Positions 57,699 through 64,000 of a stretch of DNA of 64,000 bases are shown here, piece after piece (position 1 is the first letter of the stretch; the number at the start of each line of letters is the position of its first letter). The stretch is from Paenibacillus sp. FSL R5-0912 (GTDB lineage Bacteria; Bacillota; Bacilli; Paenibacillales; Paenibacillaceae). The stretch is from assembly GCF_000758605.1 (NCBI RefSeq), contig NZ_CP009282.1:1736001-1800000 (forward strand). Direction: 5' to 3'. The position numbers and the translations under genes are program-made. Below the pieces are notes generated by a model that had not been told where the DNA came from, searched no databases, and saw only the letters and a program-made list of their open reading frames with translations.

Positions 57699-58889
57699 CT
57701 ATTTGCTGTTCAATTGAAGGGCCGGTCCGAAGAACTCATAATGAATCTGCTCTTCCTTCATTCCGAGTGCCCGCAGCTCTCCGATCATCGCTTCCATGAA
57801 AGGAACAGGGCCGCAAACATACGCATCGCCGGTAATGTCCACATAACTCTTCAGAATCTCGCCTGTAATGATGCCGTCCGGGCCGCCGGAGTAGAAGGTT
57901 CTGGTCTGTACATTGCTCATGGCTGCAGCATGTTTCTCAATATCCTTAACGAAAGCGGCGAGCGATTCATTCCGTGCAGAATGCAGGAATACGGTCTTTC
58001 GGTCCGGTGTTACGGCCGCAACGGTCTCGAACATGCTCATCATGGGGGTAATGCCTACGCCGCCGGAGATGAAGGCAACAGGTGTGGTTTTGGTAACATC
58101 GAGCAGAAATTCGCCTGCCGGAGCGCTGACTTCAACAATGTCTCCTTCATTCACCTGGTTATGGAGATAGACGGAAACCACACCATTCGGATCATTCGTC
58201 TCTTCACGTTTCACGGAAATACGGAATCCATCTGCCCGGGGAGCCTGCGACAGGCTGTATTGGCGGATCATGGTGTATTGCTCTCCAGGAATCAGCACAC
58301 GGATAGAGATGTACTGGCCCGGCTTGTAATCCGGTACGCCTAAGCCGTCCGCCGGCTTCAGATAGAACGATGTAATACTGCCGCTTTCCTGAACTTTACG
58401 TTCAACGGTAAAAGGCTTGAAGAAGTTCCAGCCATTATCCTGTTCGCGCGCTTCCTTGTACATGCTGTCTTCGACGCCGATAAAAGCGCCTGCAATAACT
58501 CCGTATGCTTCTTCCCAGGCTGTAAGAATCTCATCCGTAGCTGCCTCGCCCAACACTTCCTTGATCGCCTTCAGCAGGAATTCCCCGACAATCGGATAAT
58601 GCTCCGGCTTGATGCCGAGGCTGACATGCTTGTGTGCAATCTGGACTACCGCCGGCAGAATATTCTCAAGATTATCTATGTGGACTGCCGCTGCGTAGAC
58701 CGCATTGGCCAGTGCCGCCTGCTGACGGCCTTGCGCCTGGTTGGCATGGTTAAATACATTCAGCAGTTCCGGGTGGGCTTCGAACAGATTCCGGTAAAAC
58801 ACCGTTGTAATAGTGGTGCCGTGTTCCGCCAGGACTGGCGCTGTGGATTTGACAATGTCACGAGTTTGTTGTGATAAAATATCAATCAT
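57699..58889 (-). CDS. hmp: Flavohemoglobin, nitric oxide dioxygenase
   Basis: 396 residues. Converts NO and O2 to nitrate with NAD(P)H in the cytosol. The globin domain (1-140) has Tyr32 (FYRNLFEAHPEL) at B10 and proximal His88 (QIAHKHVSLGIKPEHYP). The FAD domain (about 150-255) has RQYSLSQAP. The NAD domain has FISGGVGITPM, YVCGPVPFM and the terminal EFFGPA. All E. coli Hmp landmarks are present. A candidate NsrR site lies 50 bases upstream, and nsrR itself is divergent, so NO-dependent derepression is expected. Confidence 0.95.
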   Translation of the reverse strand: MIDILSQQTRDIVKSTAPVLAEHGTTITTVFYRNLFEAHPELLNVFNHANQAQGRQQAALANAVYAAAVHIDNLENILPAVVQIAHKHVSLGIKPEHYPIVGEFLLKAIKEVLGEAATDEILTAWEEAYGVIAGAFIGVEDSMYKEAREQDNGWNFFKPFTVERKVQESGSITSFYLKPADGLGVPDYKPGQYISIRVLIPGEQYTMIRQYSLSQAPRADGFRISVKREETNDPNGVVSVYLHNQVNEGDIVEVSAPAGEFLLDVTKTTPVAFISGGVGITPMMSMFETVAAVTPDRKTVFLHSARNESLAAFVKDIEKHAAAMSNVQTRTFYSGGPDGIITGEILKSYVDITGDAYVCGPVPFMEAMIGELRALGMKEEQIHYEFFGPALQLNSK

Positions 58890-58936
58890 CCCCTCTCCAT
58901 ATACTACAAAATTAATATATACGCTTTTTAAGATAA

Positions 58937-58954
58937 AAGATATATTTAAAATAC
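58937..58954. promoter_or_regulatory. Candidate NsrR operator between hmp and nsrR
   Basis: AAGATATATTTAAAATAC resembles the AT-rich palindromic NsrR consensus of Bacillus (ATATTTAAATAT core). It lies 50 bases before hmp and 163 before nsrR. The surrounding spacer, 58890-59116, shows no gene. Confidence 0.5.
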
Positions 58955-59116
58955 CACTTTAACAAAATGGACAAAAAATATGATATCATCTGTTAATAAT
59001 ATCACTTACATAAGGCCGGATTTGTGTTCTCCTTCTTCGCTTGTTGGCTGTATGTCCGCTAGACAAGCAGAAATCCGTTGACTGCATTGCATTTGTAAAC
59101 AGAATGGAGAGAAGAG

Positions 59117-59653
59117 ATGAGGCTGACGTTATATACCGACTATTCCTTGCGAATCCTCATGTATCTCGGAGCGAAGCAGCGGGAAGAGCTGACAACTATA
59201 CAGGATATCTCCAGCGCATATGGCATCTCCAAGAATCATCTGATGAAGGTCTCGCATGAACTCGGTAAGGCGGGCTATATTGAAACGGTCAGAGGGCGCG
59301 GGGGAGGGATTAGGCTTGCGCTTGCGCCGGAGAAGATCAATATCGGGGAGGTCGTGCGCCGGATGGAGGATGATTTCTATCTCGTCGAATGCTTCCATCC
59401 TTCAGGCGGCAGTTGTCCGATCTCCCCGGTGTGCGGACTCAAAGGCGTGCTGGGCAGAGCCCTGCAAGCTTATCTGCAGGTACTGGGCGAGTATACGCTT
59501 GAGGACCTGTTGATGAATAGAGATGATCTGCGTGCCATTCTGCAGGAGAGCAGCAGCCGTGCTACTCCCCGAACAGAAGACGTTCCTCATCCCGGCTATG
59601 AACCGCGTTCACTACCAGCAGTGCGTGGAACTGGTGAACCACCTCAGGAGTGA
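59117..59653 (+). CDS. nsrR: Rrf2-family iron-sulfur NO sensor repressor
   Basis: 178 residues. A winged helix (TTIQDISSAYGISKNHLMKVSHELGKAGY) is followed by the sensor segment with Cys92, Cys100 and Cys106 (VECFHPSGGSCPISPVC), exactly the B. subtilis NsrR positions for the 4Fe-4S cluster. Asp8, the fourth ligand, is present in TDYSLR. NO destroys the cluster and relieves repression of hmp and related genes. The C-terminus is about 30 residues longer than usual and Pro/Arg-rich (RATPRTEDVPHPGYEPRS), reading antisense into the hemerythrin gene. GGAGAGAAGAG precedes the ATG. Confidence 0.92.
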   Translation: MRLTLYTDYSLRILMYLGAKQREELTTIQDISSAYGISKNHLMKVSHELGKAGYIETVRGRGGGIRLALAPEKINIGEVVRRMEDDFYLVECFHPSGGSCPISPVCGLKGVLGRALQAYLQVLGEYTLEDLLMNRDDLRAILQESSSRATPRTEDVPHPGYEPRSLPAVRGTGEPPQE

Positions 59654-59978
59654 GGCCTTGTTCCGCCAGCATTGCTTTGACATCCTGAACTATAATCCGC
59701 AGTAAGTCATGATCACGTGCAAGCCGGAGAACTGCGTCTTGCAGGCCGGGATGCTTCCCGGCCATCTCCTGATAGAATCCGTCTTCCTCCGCATCGGCGT
59801 GGCTGATAATCCGCGTCTCCCAGTACTCGATTAAATGCTCAGCGGCCTGGTGCGCCACTTCGAATTCCTTCGCTTCCAGCAGTTCCTCTACTTCCTCCGT
59901 CTTGGCTACAGCGCCGGATAGCCCGCCCTGATGTATAGCGTGATGGGCGTGCAATTGGCGCAGTGAGGGTCCTGGCAT
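59562..59978 (-). CDS. Hemerythrin HHE-domain protein
   Basis: 138 residues, four helices. Di-iron ligand candidates are HAHHAIHQGG, the helix pair HLIEYWETRIISHADAEEDGFYQE, HD in LARDHDLL and FHALLVVNAVHSRDEERLLF. Bacterial relatives bind oxygen or NO or help repair iron-sulfur clusters. GGGAGG precedes the ATG. The gene lies between nsrR and narG, and its last 92 bases overlap the 3' end of nsrR on the other strand. Its setting suggests a nitrosative or redox function by inference. Confidence 0.82.
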   Translation of the reverse strand: MPGPSLRQLHAHHAIHQGGLSGAVAKTEEVEELLEAKEFEVAHQAAEHLIEYWETRIISHADAEEDGFYQEMAGKHPGLQDAVLRLARDHDLLRIIVQDVKAMLAEQGLTPEVVHQFHALLVVNAVHSRDEERLLFGE

Positions 59979-59999
59979 GTTGCTTCATCCTCCCGTTTT

Positions 60000-60016
60000 T
60001 GTGTCAGTATAACACA
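60000..60016. promoter_or_regulatory. FNR/CRP-like inverted repeat before the hemerythrin gene
   Basis: TGTGT-CAGTATA-ACACA lies 22 bases upstream of the hemerythrin start and 250 bases before narG. It has a 7-base spacer where Bacillus FNR sites have six, so the match is imperfect. Confidence 0.35.
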
Positions 60017-60162
60017 CAGATTTGTAGTGTAATTCCCGCTAAGGCATTCCCCGGACAAGAAAGAGGGAAGTCCCTAACAGGCCGCTGCCGGATACAATAA
60101 ACGGCCAGAACCCAGCTTTTCTCCTCAGCGGGAAAGGCTTATTTGCATTGGATTCAGATCAA

Positions 60163-60202
60163 GGGAATTCCCGAGGTTCAATAGGTGTTTCCCTAATGGG
60201 AA
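60163..60202. promoter_or_regulatory. Paired GGGAA/TTCCC palindromes before narG
   Basis: GGGAATTCCC (60163-60172) and TTCCC-TAAT-GGGAA (60189-60202) lie about 65-105 bases before narG, with centres 28 bases apart. They may bind a nitrate or oxygen regulator. No consensus promoter was read with confidence in this 288-base gap. Confidence 0.4.
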
Positions 60203-60266
60203 GCAGGGCCGGGGAGATCCATAATGGACTTAACTGAATAGATTTTGAAGGGAGTGTTCCTGAGCG

Positions 60267-63200
60267 ATGAAGAAGAAATTCGGCCTTAACTTTTTTAAAC
60301 CGGTGGAGAGCTATTCCGGGAACTGGTCCATTCTTGAAGAGAAAAACAGAGATTGGGAGAATATGTACCGCCAGCGCTGGTCTCACGATAAAGTAGTGCG
60401 CACCACTCACGGAGTCAACTGTACAGGCTCCTGCAGCTGGAAGGTGTTCGTGAAGAACGGAATCATCACCTGGGAGAACCAGCAGATTGACTATCCTTCC
60501 TGCGGACCGGATATGCCGGAATTTGAGCCGCGCGGCTGTCCCCGCGGAGCTACCTTCTCCTGGTACGAATACAGCCCGCTGCGCGTGAAATACCCGTATA
60601 TCCGAGGGAAGCTGTGGCGGCTGTGGCAGACGGCGCTGCAGGAGCATGACAATTATGTCGACGCCTGGGCCAGCATTGTTGAAGACCCTGAGAAGGCAAG
60701 CCTGTACAAGAAAGCGCGCGGGAAAGGCGGCCACATCCGTGTGGCCTGGGACGACGCGCTGCGGCTGATCTCCGCACAGCTGATCTATACAATCCGTAAA
60801 TACGGCCCCGACCGGATCGCCGGCTTCACCCCGATTCCGGCTATGTCGATGGTCAGCTACGCCTCGGGGGCGCGGTTCATCTCCCTCCTCGGCGGCCAAA
60901 TGCTGAGCTTCTATGACTGGTATGCCGATCTTCCTCCGGCTTCGCCGCAGATCTGGGGGGAGCAGACGGATGTGCCGGAATCTTCGGATTGGTACAACGC
61001 CGGTTACCTGATGATGTGGGGCTCTAATGTACCGCTAACCCGGACGCCGGATGCCCACTTTATGACGGAAGTACGCTATAAGGGAACCAAAGTCGTGTCA
61101 GTCGCGCCGGATCTCGCCGAGAACGTCAAATTCGCCGACAACTGGCTGGCTCCGAATCCAGGCTCGGACGCGGCGCTTGCCCAGGCCATGACCCATGTCA
61201 TCCTGCAGGAGTTCTACCAGGAACGCCAGGAGCCGATGTTCCTGAATTATGCGAAGCAATATACAGATATGCCGTTCCTGATTCTGCTTGACCCCCATGA
61301 GGATGCCCTGAAGGGCGGACGTTTCCTGCGGGCGAGTGATCTAGGAGATACCTCCCCGCACTCGGACTGGAAGCCGGTCATCTTCGACGAAGCAGCGGGT
61401 GAGATGATGGTTCCGAACGGAACCATGGGGCAGCGCTGGGAGGAGGGCAAGAAATGGAACCTGATTCTCGAGCGGGAGGACGGCCGTAAAGTGCAGCCCG
61501 CGCTGACCATAGAAGGGCACGGGGAAGAGTGGACGGAAATCGTGTTCCCGTTCTTCGATAATGCGGGCAACGGCACGTTCAGACGGATGATTCCGGCCCG
61601 GACAATCGTGCTGGCCGATGGCACAGAACGTTATGCCGCCACAGTCTATGATCTGATGATGAGCCAGTATGGCGTGGCGCGTACAGACAGCCCGCTGAAT
61701 GCCAAGGGGTATGAGGATGAATCCTCACCGTACACCCCGGCCTGGCAAGAGAAGATTACGACGGTGAAGGCGAGTGTCGTCGTGCAGATTGCCCGCGAAT
61801 TCGCCCAGAATTCGCTGGATACAGGCGGGCGCTCCATGATCATCATGGGCGCAGGGATCAACCACTGGTTCAACAGTGATACCATCTACCGTTCCATTCT
61901 GAATCTGGTGGTGCTGACCGCTTCCCAGGGTGTCAACGGCGGCGGCTGGGCGCATTATGTCGGCCAGGAGAAATGCCGCCCGATTGAAGGCTGGTCAACG
62001 GTTGCCTTTGCCAAGGACTGGCAGGGTCCGGCACGCCAGCAGAACGCGACATCCTTCTTCTACTTTGCCACAGAGCAGTGGCGTTATGAGGAGAGCGGCA
62101 CCGATTCGCTGAAATCACCGACGGGCGGGGAGGTAGCTTACCAGCATCCGGCGGACTACAACGTGCTGGCTGCACGTCTCGGCTGGCTGCCTTCCTTCCC
62201 GCAATTTAACAAGAACAGCCTGCTGTTCGCCGAGGAGGCTGCGCAGCAGGGCAAGAAGACGAATGCGGAGATTATCAGCCACACCGTGGAAGAGATCACC
62301 TCGCGGAAAACACGGTTTGCCGTGGAAGATCCCGGCGCACCGGAGAACTTCCCCCGCTCCCTGTTCATCTGGCGCTCGAACCTGATCTCCAGCTCCGCCA
62401 AGGGGCAGGAATACTTCATGAAGCATCTGCTCGGAGCCTCCGACGGGCTGCTGGCCGAGCCGAACGAGGAACAGAAGCCGGAGGAGATCGTCTGGCGGGA
62501 GGATGTGGAAGGCAAGCTTGATCTGATGGTGGCTCTGGATTTCCGGATGACGACTACGCCGCTGTATGCGGATGTTGTCCTGCCGGCTGCAACCTGGTAT
62601 GAGAAGACCGATTTGTCGTCCACCGACATGCATCCGTTTGTGCATCCGTTCAATCCGGCCGTGAATCCGCTATGGGAATCCCGTTCCGACTGGGATATCT
62701 ACCGCCAATTGTCAGAGGTATTCTCCGAGATGGCGAAGTCGCAGCTGCCCGGCGTCTATAAGGATGTTGTGATGTCACCGCTGGGCCATGACTCCATCAG
62801 CGAGATTTCGCAGCCGATGGGTCTGGTCAAAGACTGGGCCAAGGGCGAAATCCCGGCCATCCCGGGCCAGACCATGCCGAACTTCACGATTGTGGAGCGG
62901 GATTACACCCAGATTCATGACAAATACACCTCACTCGGACCGAATCTGGCAACCGGCAAAGCAGGCGCGCATGGCATCAGCTTCTCTGTTGCTGAAGAAT
63001 ACGAGGAGCTCAAGAAGATCAGCGGCGTGCATTACGATGAATCGATTAAGAACGGACTGCCGAAGCTGCTAACCGCCCGTCAGGCCGCAGATACCATTCT
63101 TCATCTGTCTTCAGCCACCAACGGCCGCGTATCCCAGAAGGCTTATGCTGCAGCGGAGAAGGATTCAGGTGTAGAGCTGAGGGATATCTCGGCAGACCGG

Positions 63201-63941
63201 GCAGCCGAGAAAATTACGTTCCAGAGCATTACCGCACAGCCGCGCGAAGTTATTCCGACCCCGGTATTCAGCGGCTCGAACAAGCAGGGACGGCGCTATT
63301 CCCCGTTCACCACGAATATTGAACGTCTCGTTCCGTTCCGGACCCTGACGGGAAGACAGCATTTCTACATTGACCATGAAATCTTCCAGCAGTTCGGCGA
63401 AGCGCTGCCGGTCTACAAGCCGACGCTGCCTCCGATGGTGTTCGGGCCGCGCGACAAAGAAGTGAAGGGCGGGCAGGATGCCCTGGTTCTGAGATATCTG
63501 ACACCGCACGGGAAATGGAATATCCACTCGACCTATCAGGATAACCAGCATATGCTGACGTTGTTCCGGGGCGGTCCAACGGTGTGGATCAATAATGAGG
63601 ATGCCGCGGCCCATCAGATTGCCGATAATGACTGGCTCGAGGTCTATAACCGCAACGGTGTCGTAACGGCACGTGCGGTAGTCAGCCACCGGATGCCGAG
63701 AGGCACCATGTTCATGTACCATGCCCAGGACAAGCACATTCAGGTGCCGGGTTCTGAAATTACGGATACGCGCGGAGGAAGCCACAATGCGCCTACCCGG
63801 ATTCATCTGAAGCCTACCCAGATGGTCGGCGGATATGCACAGCTCAGCTACGGCTTCAACTACTATGGTCCGATCGGCAACCAGCGTGATGTCTACGTAG
63901 CCGTCCGCAAAATGAAGGAGGTCAACTGGCTTGAAAATTAA
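60267..63941 (+). CDS. narG: Respiratory nitrate reductase alpha subunit
   Basis: 1224 residues, the usual length. Catalyses nitrate to nitrite at a Mo-bis-MGD site at the inner face of the membrane. The FS0 cluster ligands are His48, Cys52, Cys56 and Cys91 (HGVNCTGSCSWKVF, RGCPRGATFSWY). Asp217 in SFYDWYADLPPASP is the Mo ligand. The C-terminal domain includes NGVVTARAVVSHRMPRGTMFMYHAQDK. No Tat signal is present, as for NarG. GAAGGGAGTG precedes the ATG. It overlaps narH by 11 bases, so narGHJI is expected as one anaerobic operon. Confidence 0.96.
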   Translation: MKKKFGLNFFKPVESYSGNWSILEEKNRDWENMYRQRWSHDKVVRTTHGVNCTGSCSWKVFVKNGIITWENQQIDYPSCGPDMPEFEPRGCPRGATFSWYEYSPLRVKYPYIRGKLWRLWQTALQEHDNYVDAWASIVEDPEKASLYKKARGKGGHIRVAWDDALRLISAQLIYTIRKYGPDRIAGFTPIPAMSMVSYASGARFISLLGGQMLSFYDWYADLPPASPQIWGEQTDVPESSDWYNAGYLMMWGSNVPLTRTPDAHFMTEVRYKGTKVVSVAPDLAENVKFADNWLAPNPGSDAALAQAMTHVILQEFYQERQEPMFLNYAKQYTDMPFLILLDPHEDALKGGRFLRASDLGDTSPHSDWKPVIFDEAAGEMMVPNGTMGQRWEEGKKWNLILEREDGRKVQPALTIEGHGEEWTEIVFPFFDNAGNGTFRRMIPARTIVLADGTERYAATVYDLMMSQYGVARTDSPLNAKGYEDESSPYTPAWQEKITTVKASVVVQIAREFAQNSLDTGGRSMIIMGAGINHWFNSDTIYRSILNLVVLTASQGVNGGGWAHYVGQEKCRPIEGWSTVAFAKDWQGPARQQNATSFFYFATEQWRYEESGTDSLKSPTGGEVAYQHPADYNVLAARLGWLPSFPQFNKNSLLFAEEAAQQGKKTNAEIISHTVEEITSRKTRFAVEDPGAPENFPRSLFIWRSNLISSSAKGQEYFMKHLLGASDGLLAEPNEEQKPEEIVWREDVEGKLDLMVALDFRMTTTPLYADVVLPAATWYEKTDLSSTDMHPFVHPFNPAVNPLWESRSDWDIYRQLSEVFSEMAKSQLPGVYKDVVMSPLGHDSISEISQPMGLVKDWAKGEIPAIPGQTMPNFTIVERDYTQIHDKYTSLGPNLATGKAGAHGISFSVAEEYEELKKISGVHYDESIKNGLPKLLTARQAADTILHLSSATNGRVSQKAYAAAEKDSGVELRDISADRAAEKITFQSITAQPREVIPTPVFSGSNKQGRRYSPFTTNIERLVPFRTLTGRQHFYIDHEIFQQFGEALPVYKPTLPPMVFGPRDKEVKGGQDALVLRYLTPHGKWNIHSTYQDNQHMLTLFRGGPTVWINNEDAAAHQIADNDWLEVYNRNGVVTARAVVSHRMPRGTMFMYHAQDKHIQVPGSEITDTRGGSHNAPTRIHLKPTQMVGGYAQLSYGFNYYGPIGNQRDVYVAVRKMKEVNWLEN

Positions 63942-64000
63942 AGCGCAAGTCGCAATGGTAATGAATCTGGATAAATGCATCGGCTGCCACACCTGCAGCG
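63931..64000 (+). CDS. narH: Respiratory nitrate reductase beta subunit (3' end outside window)
   Basis: The first 23 codons read LKIKAQVAMVMNLDKCIGCHTCS, the conserved NarH N-terminus with the first ferredoxin cysteines CIGCHTC. The start is TTG at 63931, with AAGGAGG 9 bases upstream inside narG; the later ATG codons fall inside the conserved part. It overlaps the narG stop by 11 bases. NarH carries four iron-sulfur clusters and passes electrons from NarI to NarG. Confidence 0.93.
   Translation, partial: MKIKAQVAMVMNLDKCIGCHTCS

Noticed and set aside
63165..63992. 275-codon frame antisense to narG
   Set aside because: narG and narH are certain on the other strand, and the antisense product shows no domain.

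Overview
The window looks like the chromosome of a Gram-positive, endospore-forming soil bacterium of the Paenibacillus type. The evidence is strong AGGAGG-type ribosome sites with frequent TTG and GTG starts, an S-layer (SLH) anchored exoprotein, KinA-like cytosolic sensor kinases, a sigma-K relic, NsrR/Hmp and NarGH of the Bacillus type, and many intracellular glycoside hydrolases under LacI and AraC regulators. No tRNA, rRNA, CRISPR array, prophage or replication origin was seen.

Layout. 1-9 kb: 3' end of a LacZ-type beta-galactosidase; a membrane protein whose first 195 bp are duplicated at 7.5 kb as a truncated copy; between the copies lie a secreted SLH-anchored amidase and a decayed sigma-K gene; then a nitronate monooxygenase. 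9-15 kb: a receiver-containing double histidine kinase beside a wrecked SARP-type response regulator, then an AdhR/AdhA-like alcohol dehydrogenase pair. 14.8-17.5 kb: an accessory patch with a group II intron remnant behind a terminator, an IS110-family element with a frameshifted transposase, and two related 51-bp tandem arrays. 17.5-26.5 kb: GNAT, MarR with an amino acid permease, an MFS exporter, a DinG-like helicase, a zinc-ribbon protein and a PAS kinase. 26.9-33.9 kb: two cytosolic hybrid kinases, one with a long tandem poly-HAMP array.

34-57 kb is carbohydrate catabolism. A LacI repressor sits beside an apiosidase-like hydrolase and a Gfo/Idh/MocA oxidoreductase. A GH43 enzyme, a hydroxyacid dehydrogenase, an AraC regulator and a solute-binding lipoprotein share a candidate regulatory motif. 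A second AraC gene is divergent from an operon of DUF5107-TPR protein, GH2, GH35 and a cellulase-like protein. None of these hydrolases has a visible signal peptide, so they probably act on imported oligosaccharides. A 222-bp self-complementary element lies in front of the last operon.

57-64 kb handles nitrogen oxides: flavohemoglobin hmp, the iron-sulfur NO sensor nsrR, a hemerythrin-like protein and the start of the narGH nitrate reductase operon.
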